Positions 1 to 7,959 are shown, numbered from the stretch's first letter. The stretch is 64,000 nucleotides of DNA from Mesorhizobium_G sp050247155 (GCA_050247155.1 JBFWUS010000003.1:1-64000), one strand, 5' to 3'. Notes: generated from the sequence alone by a model not told the origin. Translations and numbers: made by a program.

Positions 1-70
1 GCTATCGTCGCAAAAGTGTGACCGGCGGCGGTTCTCCCCCAAAAAACCATTCTCTCCTTTGGAGCTCGCC

Positions 71-814
71 ATGCAGTCGCTCATCAGCGCGGAGCGGTGG
101 GACGCGATGCGCGATGAGCATATCGGCGCGCCGCCCACCCTGATCCGCATCGCCGTCACGGCTGGCCTTCATCCGGGCACCGTGCGCGAGGCCTCCACGC
201 GCCTTGGCTGGCCGCGACTGAACCTGAACAAGGCTGAACGTCGTTGGCAGAACGGGCACCGTGTCGAGAGCCTGTTTCATAGCCTGGAGGGGTTCGTCGG
301 CGTTCACGCCCCGAATGAGCGGGAGGTGTTCGAGGCTGTTCAGCGTTGGCTTGAGAGCCGCAATCGCAAAATTCGGCCCGAACTGTTCGAGGCGGCCATG
401 AACGGACTTGTTGCCGCCGGAGTGATTGCGCCGGCGCGGGTGGGCGAGGCAGTGATCGAAACGACGCCCGGCGAGGCGGCTCAGCCGACCGGGCCGATGG
501 AGTCTCCGGGCGAGGACGATACGACGGGAATGCGGTCCGCGCGGTTGGTGCGGCTGATGCATGACCAGTGCGACGCGCTGCTGGCGCGCGCCAAAGCGCA
601 AGGCGGAACCTTGACCAAGGCGCAGCTTGACACGGCGAATGCCTGGTTGCGCCTGGCCGACCGGCTGGAGACGCTCGCACAAGAACGAGCAGTACAAGAA
701 CAAACGAGAAGCGATGACGAAATCGCCGCAGTGCTTGAACGGATCGACGACCGAATTGTCGAATTGGCTCAGGAACACGCAGAAAGACTGGTCGCGCAGA
801 AATCTGACGGCTGA
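71..814 (+). CDS. GTA/phage small terminase-like DNA-packaging protein
   Basis: First gene of the head-tail cluster, in the position of gene g1 in gene transfer agents. It probably recognises DNA and loads the large terminase. I chose the ATG at 71 because GGAG lies 6 nt upstream; an in-frame TTG at 59 is the alternative. The 247-aa product has an N-terminal part resembling a helix-turn-helix (IRIAVTAGLHPGTVREASTRLGW) and a long charged helical C-terminus (about residues 160-247), consistent with oligomerisation. The 3' end overlaps the large terminase gene by about 100 bp in another frame. The assignment rests mainly on position, so the exact family is less certain than for the genes that follow. 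Confidence 0.7.
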   Translation: MQSLISAERWDAMRDEHIGAPPTLIRIAVTAGLHPGTVREASTRLGWPRLNLNKAERRWQNGHRVESLFHSLEGFVGVHAPNEREVFEAVQRWLESRNRKIRPELFEAAMNGLVAAGVIAPARVGEAVIETTPGEAAQPTGPMESPGEDDTTGMRSARLVRLMHDQCDALLARAKAQGGTLTKAQLDTANAWLRLADRLETLAQERAVQEQTRSDDEIAAVLERIDDRIVELAQEHAERLVAQKSDG

Positions 815-2060
815 TCAGGGATTTCTGATCAATGACGAATGGATGTTCCATGGGCGCTATCGGCAGCTCTTGTTTGGCGAGCGGCCACGCACTTTTCTGG
901 TGATCGGCGGCCGCGGCGCGGGCAAGACGCGTACCGGCGCGGAATGGGTGAATGCGCTGGTGCGCGGGTTCGCCCCCTTCTCGCGGAGGCAAAAGCATTT
1001 CCATATCGCGCTCGTCGGCGAGAAGCTGGGCGATGTGCGCGAGGTGATGATCGAAGGGCCGTCGGGCATCCGCACGATAGCGCGTGGCGACCGCCCGCGT
1101 TTCGAAGCGGGCCGCCGTCGGCTTTTGTGGGGCAGCGGCGCGGTCGCCTATATGTTTTCCTCGGAGGACCCCGAAAGCCTGCGCGGTCCGCAATTTTCGG
1201 CAGCCTGGTGCGACGAGGCGGCGAAGTGGAAAAACGCGGAGGCGACCTTCGACATGCTGCAATTCGGTCTGCGGCTGGGTGAAACGCCGAGGCAGATCGT
1301 GACGACGACGCCGAAGCCGACGCCGCTGATGCGGCGGCTGATGGGCGATCGTCAGACGATCGTGCACCGTATGGGCACAAACGAGAACGCGGCGCATCTG
1401 GCGGCGAGCTTCTTGAGCCATGTGCACCAGCGCTATGGCGGTACGCCGCTGGGGCGGCAGGAACTCGACGGCGAACTGATCGAGGATCGCGACGAGGCGC
1501 TGTGGTCGCGTGCGCTGATCGAGCGATGTTATGTCGCCGAGACGCCGGTGTTGCGGCGCATCGTCGTGGCAGTCGATCCGCCGGCGAGTTCGCACAAATC
1601 GTCAGACGCCTGCGGCATCGTCGCGGCGGGCTTGGATGACAACGGACATGTGGTGGTGCTGGCGGATGACAGCTTGGCTGCCGCCAAGCCGCTCGATTGG
1701 GCAAACCGGGCGATCGGGCTATTCCATCGGCTGCAGGCGGATTGCCTCGTCGCCGAGGTGAACCAGGGCGGCGAGATGGTGACAACGGTGATGCGCGGGG
1801 TCGACGCGACCGTGCCGGTGAAGCCGGTGCGCGCGCATCGCGGAAAATGGTTGCGCGCCGAGCCGGTGGCCGCCTGGTACCAGCAGGGCAGGGTGCTGCA
1901 TGCCGGGCGCTTCCCCGAACTGGAGGACGAGATGTGCGATTTCGGCCCGAACGGCCTGTCGGACAACCGCTCGCCGGACCGGCTTGACGCGCTGGTGTGG
2001 GCCGTGACCGAACTGATGCCGGACTGGAGCGCGGCGCCGAGGGTGCGGCGGGTCGGGTGA
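714..2060 (+). CDS. Large terminase subunit (packaging ATPase/nuclease, GTA g2)
   Basis: Motor protein that pumps DNA into the prohead and cuts it. The Walker A motif GGRGAGKT is at residues 65-72, a Walker B-type WCDEAAKW follows at 165-172, and the C-terminal nuclease begins with VAVDPP (Asp288). The 448-aa length is normal for GTA terminases. The ATG at 714 is the best visible start, although the first 40 residues are poorly family-like; a later start would shorten the 101-bp overlap with the small terminase gene. The portal gene follows after 31 bp. In GTAs this enzyme packages host DNA by headful, but sequence alone cannot show packaging specificity. Confidence 0.93.
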   Translation: MTKSPQCLNGSTTELSNWLRNTQKDWSRRNLTADQGFLINDEWMFHGRYRQLLFGERPRTFLVIGGRGAGKTRTGAEWVNALVRGFAPFSRRQKHFHIALVGEKLGDVREVMIEGPSGIRTIARGDRPRFEAGRRRLLWGSGAVAYMFSSEDPESLRGPQFSAAWCDEAAKWKNAEATFDMLQFGLRLGETPRQIVTTTPKPTPLMRRLMGDRQTIVHRMGTNENAAHLAASFLSHVHQRYGGTPLGRQELDGELIEDRDEALWSRALIERCYVAETPVLRRIVVAVDPPASSHKSSDACGIVAAGLDDNGHVVVLADDSLAAAKPLDWANRAIGLFHRLQADCLVAEVNQGGEMVTTVMRGVDATVPVKPVRAHRGKWLRAEPVAAWYQQGRVLHAGRFPELEDEMCDFGPNGLSDNRSPDRLDALVWAVTELMPDWSAAPRVRRVG

Positions 2061-2091
2061 CAATCGCGGGTGCCGACTGCGCTCGCCAACC

Positions 2092-3915
2092 ATGGAAAAG
2101 ATGATGGCTTTGAGATGGCCTTGGTCGCGCGACCGGGCAAATGATGGCGTGCGCCTGGCGGTCGAGCGGAAGGCTGGACCGCTGGGCGGATTGATCGCTT
2201 TTCATTCGCAAGGCGAGGCGCAATGGACGCGGCGCGACTATGCCGCGCTGGCACGTGAGGGTTTCATGCGCAACCCGATCGTGCACCGTTCGGTGCGGCT
2301 GATCGCCGAGGCGGCGGCGAGCGTGCCATGGCTGCTCTATGAAGGCGTTACAGAGCTGGACGAACATCCGCTGCTGGCGCTTTTGGCGCGGCCGAACCAG
2401 CGGCAGGCCGGCGGCACCTTTCTGGAAGCCCTGTACGGGCATCTGCTCTTGTCCGGCAACGCCTATGTGGAATTGATCGGCGAGGGTGCGCGCGAGCTGC
2501 ATCTGCTGCGGCCCGACCGTGTCTCGGTCGTCACCGACGGTGGTGGTTGGCCGACGGCGCTGGATTATCGCGAGGGCGGCTCGCGCCGGCGCATCGCGCT
2601 GGGGGCGGAACAGGGTGGCGGCGCGGCGCAGTTTGTGCTGTTTCATCCGTTGGACGATCATTACGGGCTGGCGCCGCTCGAAGCCGCTTTGATGGCGCTG
2701 GATACGCACAATGCCGCCGGGCGCTGGAACAAGGCGCTGCTCGACAATTCGGCTCGGCCTTCCGGCGCGCTGGTCTATGCGCCGAAGGATGGCGGCAATC
2801 TGAGCGAAGACCAGTTCGACCGGCTGAAGGCGGAGCTGCAGGAAGGCTATTCCGGCGCTGAGCGTGTCGGTCGGCCGCTGCTGCTCGAAGGCGGGCTGGA
2901 CTGGAAGACCATGAGCCTGACGCCCAAGGACATGGACTTCATCGAGGCGAAAAATTCGGCCAGCCGCGACATCGCGCTGGCCTTCGGCGTGCCGCCGATG
3001 CTGCTCGGCATTCCCGGCGACAACACCTACGCCAACTATCGCGAAGCCAACCGCGCCTTCTATCGGCTGACCGTGCTGCCGCTGGTAGGCCGCACGGCCA
3101 AGGACCTGTCCAACTGGCTGGCGCCGGTGTTCGGGGAGGAACTGCGGCTCTGGTACGACACGGACCAGGCGGAGGGGCTGGCCGCCGACCGCGACGCGCT
3201 CTGGGCGCGCGTCGGCGCGGCGGACTTCTTGAGCGATCAGGAGAAGCGGGAAGCGGTGGGGTATGGGCCACGCGACCGCCTTTCAAGTAAGGCCGGATAT
3301 CGGCCGGAGCAACCTCGGGTCCCGGCGGGTAACTCAGATGGCGGGCAGTGGACGGATGGTGGTGGTGGCCGGCTCATTCGAGTTGGGAGCAACTCTCGCG
3401 GCGGGGGCGGCCGAAGGGCAGGTCGCAATGCAAGAAACGTCACAGAAGATACCAGCCTCGCTATCAGCCATTCACAAATGCAGACGGCACTGCGGCGCGT
3501 TCGCGAGTTGGACCCACAATGGAAACCGACGCCTCAGGCTTTTGAAACAGTCCGGGGCGAGATTGCCGCCAATCGAGCTATAACCCGGGAAGCTGAGGCG
3601 CGGTTGCTCCAGTTACAACGGCTGGGAATCGGGCCTGGACCGTTTGCGCTCGAATGGCAACCTGCACGAGGACCTGGCAGGAACTGGACTGCAGCAGAAA
3701 GGTCGGAGAACGATCGCATCGGTAGGAAGTACGGTTGTCATACGTGCGGGACTACCGATCCAGGGACGCCGAATGGGAGCTTCATCCTTGATCATCAGGA
3801 TTCGAGCGCATTGATTTTGAACGGCAGGACCCAGATCATATTGCCACATTGTTTGACATGCAGCCTGAGGCAGGGTGGGTATGTATCAGGCCTACGAGGG
3901 AAAAATCGAAAATGA
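2092..3915 (+). CDS. GTA portal protein fused to a C-terminal toxin-like zinc-finger/HNH-like domain
   Basis: Residues 1 to about 395 form an HK97-type portal (for example the PMLLGIPGDNTYANYRE block near residues 302-318), the ring through which DNA enters the capsid. GTA portals normally end close to the FLSDQEKREAVGYGP segment. Here the frame continues for about 210 residues. A linker with QPRVPAGNSDGGQWT (407-421) and DGGGG is followed by a charged helical stretch, then a compact domain with C549-x2-C552, D567-H568-Q569 and C587-x2-C590. That is a treble-clef/HNH-like zinc-binding pattern. The extension uses visibly less GC-rich codons than the portal part. The stop overlaps the next gene as ATGA. 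My inference is a polymorphic-toxin style fusion; nuclease activity is not shown. Confidence 0.85.
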   Translation: MEKMMALRWPWSRDRANDGVRLAVERKAGPLGGLIAFHSQGEAQWTRRDYAALAREGFMRNPIVHRSVRLIAEAAASVPWLLYEGVTELDEHPLLALLARPNQRQAGGTFLEALYGHLLLSGNAYVELIGEGARELHLLRPDRVSVVTDGGGWPTALDYREGGSRRRIALGAEQGGGAAQFVLFHPLDDHYGLAPLEAALMALDTHNAAGRWNKALLDNSARPSGALVYAPKDGGNLSEDQFDRLKAELQEGYSGAERVGRPLLLEGGLDWKTMSLTPKDMDFIEAKNSASRDIALAFGVPPMLLGIPGDNTYANYREANRAFYRLTVLPLVGRTAKDLSNWLAPVFGEELRLWYDTDQAEGLAADRDALWARVGAADFLSDQEKREAVGYGPRDRLSSKAGYRPEQPRVPAGNSDGGQWTDGGGGRLIRVGSNSRGGGGRRAGRNARNVTEDTSLAISHSQMQTALRRVRELDPQWKPTPQAFETVRGEIAANRAITREAEARLLQLQRLGIGPGPFALEWQPARGPGRNWTAAERSENDRIGRKYGCHTCGTTDPGTPNGSFILDHQDSSALILNGRTQIILPHCLTCSLRQGGYVSGLRGKNRK

Positions 3916-4292
3916 AGGAAACGATCAGATACACCCCGCCCAATTCGATTGTGTTTGTCAGTGATATTGAGGGAGGTTTGGTTCCACCGAGCGACAATTG
4001 GAAGGCGGAAGAACTGATATTTGCCTCCGATTCTTGCGTTTGTGTGGTCTGCTATCCCGAGGTCGACGGCGAAACGGAAATATCGCTGAAACGAGCGGAG
4101 GATGTCCATCCCGATCCTGAATTTGATCTAGTTTTTGACGGAGTTGTCACGACGCCAAGCAAGGAAATTATGGTGTCGAATGTCGAGATTGAACCGCTCT
4201 TGCAGGCAGCCGTGGACAATCTGCAGACCCGAATTCGTGTTTGGATGGATCACGATCGCTGGCCTCAAAAGGTGGTTATCGGATGGGGCTGA
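3912..4292 (+). CDS. Candidate immunity protein for the portal-fused toxin domain
   Basis: A 126-aa protein whose ATG overlaps the portal-toxin stop codon (ATGA), implying translational coupling and roughly equal production. It has no signal peptide or membrane segment and looks beta-rich, ending in VWMDHDRWPQKVVIGWG. I recognise no named family with certainty; a distant resemblance to ComJ-like nuclease inhibitors came to mind but is not demonstrable here. Size, acidity, coupling and position directly behind a toxin-like C-terminus are the usual marks of an immunity gene. GC content is lower than in the flanking structural genes, which suggests it arrived with the toxin domain. Confidence 0.6.
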   Translation: MKETIRYTPPNSIVFVSDIEGGLVPPSDNWKAEELIFASDSCVCVVCYPEVDGETEISLKRAEDVHPDPEFDLVFDGVVTTPSKEIMVSNVEIEPLLQAAVDNLQTRIRVWMDHDRWPQKVVIGWG

Positions 4293-4304
4293 CACTGGGA
4301 TGAG

Positions 4305-4427
4305 CCGATGCTGCTCGGCATTCCGAGCGACAACACCTATACGAATTATCGCGAATATGGGTACGCGCCGTTAGAGAACGCTCCAAAAGGGGGCGTATAT
4401 CTGTCGAACGAGTTGAAACATGGCTAA
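4305..4427 (+). pseudogene. Diverged duplicate fragment of the portal gene
   Basis: Bases 4305-4355 match portal bases 2995-3045 at 45 of 51 positions and encode PMLLGIPSDNTYTNYRE, against PMLLGIPGDNTYANYRE in the intact portal. After that the similarity stops, and the frame runs to a TAA at 4425-4427. The fragment is in frame with the stop of the candidate immunity gene but has no start of its own that makes sense. It is too diverged for a fresh tandem duplication and more likely a scar from recombination with a different portal allele. Such partial copies are typical behind polymorphic toxin genes, where they carry spare C-termini or immunities. Confidence 0.75.
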
Positions 4428-4656
4428 TGTGAATGGAAAGGCACCTTCGGTTGAACTGACCGATGCGCTGCAAGCTGGATTCCACGCAGCCATGGATCGA
4501 GTGAAGGCTGCAAACATTGATCCATGCAGTACGCTTGTCGATCAGATTTCCTCGAAGGATTGGTCGTCTTGTGACGCCAGTAACGAGAAAGCGCTCGTTG
4601 TTGATAATAATGGGCTTTATTTCGATGACGAAATTGAGCTGGACCAAGCTGCTTAG
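4420..4656 (+). CDS. Small acidic orphan protein (possible second immunity gene)
   Basis: A 78-aa, strongly acidic protein with no signal peptide and no family I can name. Its ATG overlaps the end of the portal-fragment frame by 8 bp. It sits directly behind the duplicated portal fragment and in front of a strong terminator, which is where an orphan immunity gene would be expected if the fragment once carried another toxin C-terminus. Other possibilities are a decayed remnant or a fortuitous frame. Base composition is less GC-rich than in the surrounding structural genes, as for the rest of the insert. Confidence 0.45.
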   Translation: MANVNGKAPSVELTDALQAGFHAAMDRVKAANIDPCSTLVDQISSKDWSSCDASNEKALVVDNNGLYFDDEIELDQAA

Positions 4657-4683
4657 CAGGTCAAACGTGTACTCATTTCGAAG

Positions 4684-4713
4684 GCCCGCTTGTTGAGCGG
4701 GTCTTTTGTTTTT
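4684..4713 (+). terminator. Rho-independent terminator inside the GTA cluster
   Basis: A 7-bp stem (4684-4690 with 4696-4702, one G-T pair) around the loop TGTTG is followed by CTTTTGTTTTT. It lies 27 bp after the small acidic orphan gene and before the next structural gene. A terminator is unexpected in the middle of a late structural operon and probably marks the right end of the inserted toxin/immunity cassette. Confidence 0.8.
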
Positions 4714-4732
4714 GAACCTTCATTTGGTCACC

Positions 4733-5065
4733 ATGACAGACATCACTAACGCGGCCTGGGAATGGGCTGCGAAAGGGGCGGGCGCGGTTGCGGGTTCCGC
4801 GATCTCGCTTGCCTATGTGTTGCCGCGCGGACGGCGCGAGGCGGCGATGCGTTTCGCGGTCGGCCTTATCAGCGGGCTGGTCTTTGGGCATACCGCTGGG
4901 CTCAAGATCGCCAGTGAATTGGGTATCCGTGAGCTGATCGGGACGCCAGAGACGCTGTTGATGGGATCGGCGGCGGCAAGCTTCTGCGCTTGGTGGGCGC
5001 TGGGTTTCGTCAAGCGCGTGTTTGAACGAACCGAGCAGAAAGCCGGCGACCGTAGCGACCAATAG
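4733..5065 (+). CDS. Small membrane protein between portal and protease (GTA 'g3.5' position)
   Basis: A 110-aa protein with hydrophobic stretches at about residues 12-30, 38-56 and 76-92, so probably two or three membrane spans, and a charged tail (RVFERTEQKAGDRSDQ). I took the ATG at 4733; an upstream in-frame TTG lies inside the terminator. Rhizobial GTA clusters commonly carry a small membrane protein of this kind between portal and prohead protease, but its role is unknown to me. It follows the terminator directly, so it may be the first gene read from any new promoter behind the insert. Confidence 0.65.
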   Translation: MTDITNAAWEWAAKGAGAVAGSAISLAYVLPRGRREAAMRFAVGLISGLVFGHTAGLKIASELGIRELIGTPETLLMGSAAASFCAWWALGFVKRVFERTEQKAGDRSDQ

Positions 5066-5192
5066 CGGCCGCGACGCATAAACGCTGCGCGCTCGTTCAG
5101 CACGGTGTTCGTTGCGCCGTCGATTGCCACTTCAAAGCGCTGAACGCGCCTGACTGCGAAACATCAATACAGCTTTGCGAAAGGACCGACGG

Positions 5193-5909
5193 ATGGCGAG
5201 CGCCAGGCCGAATGAGCACAAATTTGCCCGGCTTGGGCAGGCCAAGGTCGAGCCCGACGGCTCGTTCTCAGGTTACGCCAGCCTGTTCGGGCGTGTCGAT
5301 CTCGGCAAGGACGTGATCGAGCGCGGGGCCTTCGCACGCTCGCTGCGGGATCGCGGCGCGAAAAACATCCGCATGCTGTTCCAGCACGATCCGAACGAGC
5401 CGATCGGCGTGTGGACCGAGATCAAGGAGGACGCACGCGGGCTCTTCGTGCGCGGCCGGCTGGCGACCGATGTGGGGCGCGCGCGGGAAGTGCTGTCGCT
5501 GATGCGCGGCGGCGCGCTCGACGGGTTGTCGATCGGCTTCCGCACGGTGCGGGCGAAGAAGGATACCGACAGCGGCGTACGCCGCGTGCTGGAGGCGGAC
5601 CTCTGGGAAATCTCGATCGTGACCTTTCCCATGCAGCCCGAGGCGCGGGTTCATGCTGTGAAGGGGTACGGCGTCGGCGGCGAGCTGCCAACGGTGAGAC
5701 AATTCGAACGCTGGCTCACGCGGGATGCTGGGCTGACGCGCGGCGATGCCCAGGCCGTGATGACCAAGGGCTATGCCGCACTGCTGCGCGAGCGGGACGC
5801 CGCGCCGGACAACGACAACGCGCTGGCGCGGCGTCTGCGCGCCGCCTCGCGCTTCATCCATCCAAAACAAGGACAAAAGAATGACTGGAATTTCAACCGG
5901 TGCGCCTGA
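5193..5909 (+). CDS. HK97-family prohead protease (GTA g4)
   Basis: Serine protease that matures the capsid by cleaving the capsid N-terminus and scaffold during head assembly. The family catalytic pattern is visible: His65 in FQHDPNEP, Ser113 in GALDGLSIGF and Glu139 in DLWEISIV. The ATG at 5193 has AAAGGA about 8 nt upstream, which decides it over an in-frame codon at 5175. The 238-aa protein is slightly long because of an Arg-rich C-terminal tail. Its end overlaps the start of the capsid gene by 29 bp in a different frame, consistent with coupled expression. Confidence 0.93.
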   Translation: MASARPNEHKFARLGQAKVEPDGSFSGYASLFGRVDLGKDVIERGAFARSLRDRGAKNIRMLFQHDPNEPIGVWTEIKEDARGLFVRGRLATDVGRAREVLSLMRGGALDGLSIGFRTVRAKKDTDSGVRRVLEADLWEISIVTFPMQPEARVHAVKGYGVGGELPTVRQFERWLTRDAGLTRGDAQAVMTKGYAALLRERDAAPDNDNALARRLRAASRFIHPKQGQKNDWNFNRCA

Positions 5910-7134
5910 CGGCGCGCCAGAATACAAAAGTGCCGATCTGTCGGATGCGTTCGGCGAGTTCATGGGCGCCTTCGAGGCGTTCAAGGATGCCAACGACCAG
6001 CGGCTGGCCGAGATCGAGACACGGCTTGGCGCCGACGTCGTGACGACCGAAAAGGTCGACCGCATTTCTCGGTCGCTCGACGAGCAGAAGCGGTCGCTCG
6101 ATGCGCTGTCGTTGAAGGCGCTGCGGCCGGCCTTGGGTCACCCTGGCGGGCGGGTCGTCGTCAGCGAGCACAAATCGGCCTTCGAGGCCTATGTGCGCTC
6201 CGGCGACGATCGCCTGCTGCGTTCGCTTGACACCAAGGCGATGTCCTATGGCTCCGGCCAAGACGGCGGCTATCTGGTGCCGGCGGAAACAGAGGCCGAG
6301 ATCGGCAAGCGCCTGATTGCTCTCTCGCCGATCCGCTCGATCGCGGCGGTACGGCAGGTGTCGTCTGCGGTGCTGAAGAAGCCGTTCATGACGGCCGGTG
6401 CGGCAACAGGATGGGTGGCGGAGACGGCCGCGCGGCCGCAGACCAACTCGCCGACGCTTGCCGAACTGTCGTTTCCGACGATGGAACTCTACGCCATGCC
6501 AGCGGCGACCCAGACGCTGCTGGATGATTCGGTGGTGAACCTGGATGAGTGGATCGGCGCCGAAGTGGAGGCCGCCTTCGCCACGCAGGAAGGCGCGGCT
6601 TTCGTCAGCGGCGACGGCACCAACAAGCCGAAGGGCTTTTTGGCCTACACAACGGTCGACGAGGCGACCTGGACCTGGGGCAATATCGGCTATGTCGCGA
6701 CGGGTGTTTCGGCCGGCCTGCCGGCATCGAACCCGTCCGACAAGCTGATCGACCTCGTCTATGCGCTGAAAGCCGGCTATCGCCAGAACGCGACCTGGGT
6801 GATGAACCGCAAGGTGCAGGCCTCGGTACGCAAGCTGAAGGACGCGGACGGCAACTATCTCTGGCAGCCGCCGGCAGTCGCTGGCGGCAGAGCTGCGCTG
6901 ATGGGCTTTCCGGTCGTCGAGAGCGAGGACATGCCGGACCCGGCGGCGAACTCGCTGTCGATCGCCTTCGGCGATTTCTCGCGCGGCTATCTGGTGGTCG
7001 ACCGCACCGGCGTGCGGGTGCTGCGCGACCCGTATTCCGCCAAGCCTTATGTGCTGTTCTACACCACCAAGCGCGTCGGCGGCGGGGTGCAGGATTTCGA
7101 TGCGATCAAGCTGCTGAAATACGGCGTTTCATAA
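5881..7134 (+). CDS. HK97-family major capsid protein (GTA g5)
   Basis: Main shell protein of the particle, 417 aa. The first 100 or so residues are a charged helical delta/scaffold region (AFEAFKDANDQRLAEIETR and following), which the protease should remove. The HK97 fold region starts near DGGYLVPAETEAEI and continues through typical segments such as MELYAMPAATQTLLDD and AFVSGDGTNKPKGF. The ATG at 5881 is preceded by AGGACAAAAG; a longer frame from 5773 is not credible because it would run through the protease gene. An unusual 255-bp gap containing a long hairpin follows before the next structural gene. Confidence 0.95.
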   Translation: MTGISTGAPDGAPEYKSADLSDAFGEFMGAFEAFKDANDQRLAEIETRLGADVVTTEKVDRISRSLDEQKRSLDALSLKALRPALGHPGGRVVVSEHKSAFEAYVRSGDDRLLRSLDTKAMSYGSGQDGGYLVPAETEAEIGKRLIALSPIRSIAAVRQVSSAVLKKPFMTAGAATGWVAETAARPQTNSPTLAELSFPTMELYAMPAATQTLLDDSVVNLDEWIGAEVEAAFATQEGAAFVSGDGTNKPKGFLAYTTVDEATWTWGNIGYVATGVSAGLPASNPSDKLIDLVYALKAGYRQNATWVMNRKVQASVRKLKDADGNYLWQPPAVAGGRAALMGFPVVESEDMPDPAANSLSIAFGDFSRGYLVVDRTGVRVLRDPYSAKPYVLFYTTKRVGGGVQDFDAIKLLKYGVS

Positions 7135-7177
7135 TGTGCTTGGGCGGGCGTCCGGCTCGTTCGTGAAACGCCGCGGC

Positions 7178-7217
7178 GGCCTGTTTCGAGGTGCTCCTCC
7201 CACCCCCGGAACAGGCC
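7178..7217. repeat. Short inverted repeat after capsid gene
   Basis: GGCCTGTTTCG (7178-7188) pairs with CGGAACAGGCC (7207-7217) across an 18-nt loop. It lies just before a much longer hairpin. It could act as an mRNA 3' end or processing signal for the abundant capsid transcript, or be part of a composite repeat. Confidence 0.6.
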
Positions 7218-7224
7218 GCTCTTG

Positions 7225-7366
7225 GAGCCCGCGCCGAAATTCATGAGGGCGGGCTGCAAATGGCGCTTTCTGCGCTTCCGTTGCTCACGTACCCGAACGT
7301 ACGCTCCGCTACGGTTCTCGAAAGCTGCCATTTTCTCCGCGCCCTGATGAATTTCAACACGGGCTC
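7225..7366. repeat. Long imperfect palindromic element within the GTA cluster
   Basis: The outer arms 7225-7251 and 7340-7366 are complementary at all but about three positions. The interior (about 7257-7335) is itself an imperfect palindrome centred on the ACGTACCCGAACGTACG region. The whole would fold into a hairpin of about 140 nt. It has no coding potential that I trust. It resembles the intergenic palindromic repeats of rhizobial genomes. Its place between capsid and connector genes would let it reduce or process downstream transcript. Confidence 0.75.
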
Positions 7367-7389
7367 CCAATCAAAATTTCGAGGTTTCG

Positions 7390-7959
7390 ATGACGCGTTT
7401 CAGGACGCTGCCGCCGGAGGCTGAGCCGGTGACACTGGCGGAAGCGAAAGCTTATCTGCGGTTGCAAAGCGACAGCGAGGACGATCTTGTGACCGGCCTC
7501 GTCAAGGCGGCGCGCGAGGATGTCGAGCGCGCAACCGGAACGGCGCTGATCGACCAGGGCTGGCGGCTGGTGCTGGATGCCTGGCCGGTCAACGGGATCG
7601 CCATGCTTATGCCGTTTCCGGTCAAGGAGATCACGTCCGTGACCGCCTATGGCAGCGAGGGCGAGGCCTGGGTTGTGAACCCTGCAGATTATCTTCTCGA
7701 CGCGAATTCGCGCCCGGCTCGGCTGTATTTCGAGACGCGGCCGGAGCCGCTGCGGGTGATGAACGGCATCGAGATCGATTTCACCGCCGGCTTCGGCGAG
7801 GCGGGGCCGGATGTGCCGGACTTGCTGCGCCGGGCAATCCTGTTGCTCGTGGCGCACTGGTACGAGTTCCGCGCGCAGGTCTCGGCGGAGGATCAGCCCG
7901 TGTCGTACCCCGCCGGCTATGACCGCATGATTGCCGGCTACAAGGCGAGGCGGCTCTAA
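7390..7959 (+). CDS. Head-tail connector, gp6-like (GTA g6)
   Basis: 189-aa adaptor of the neck region that binds below the portal. The N-terminal EAEPVTLAEAKAYLRL and SEDDLVTGLVKAAREDVERATG stretch is the typical start of gp6-like/DUF3199-type connectors, a helical domain followed by a beta-rich C-terminus (IDFTAGFGEAGPDVPDLLRRAI). The TAA stop overlaps the next ATG (TAATG), so translation is coupled. Position between capsid and head-closure gene agrees with GTA order. Confidence 0.85.
   Translation: MTRFRTLPPEAEPVTLAEAKAYLRLQSDSEDDLVTGLVKAAREDVERATGTALIDQGWRLVLDAWPVNGIAMLMPFPVKEITSVTAYGSEGEAWVVNPADYLLDANSRPARLYFETRPEPLRVMNGIEIDFTAGFGEAGPDVPDLLRRAILLLVAHWYEFRAQVSAEDQPVSYPAGYDRMIAGYKARRL

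Noticed and set aside
156..2709. Long open frames on the minus strand under the terminase and portal genes
   Set aside because: They are GC-rich antisense shadows with Arg/Pro/Ala-rich translations and no family features; the plus-strand genes have clear motifs.
5773..5880. Extended start for the capsid gene
   Set aside because: This segment lies in the protease gene in another frame; the ATG at 5881 has its own ribosome site and gives the normal capsid N-terminus.
7191..7424. 77-codon frame between capsid and connector genes
   Set aside because: It lies over the long palindrome and reflects repeat structure, not a protein.
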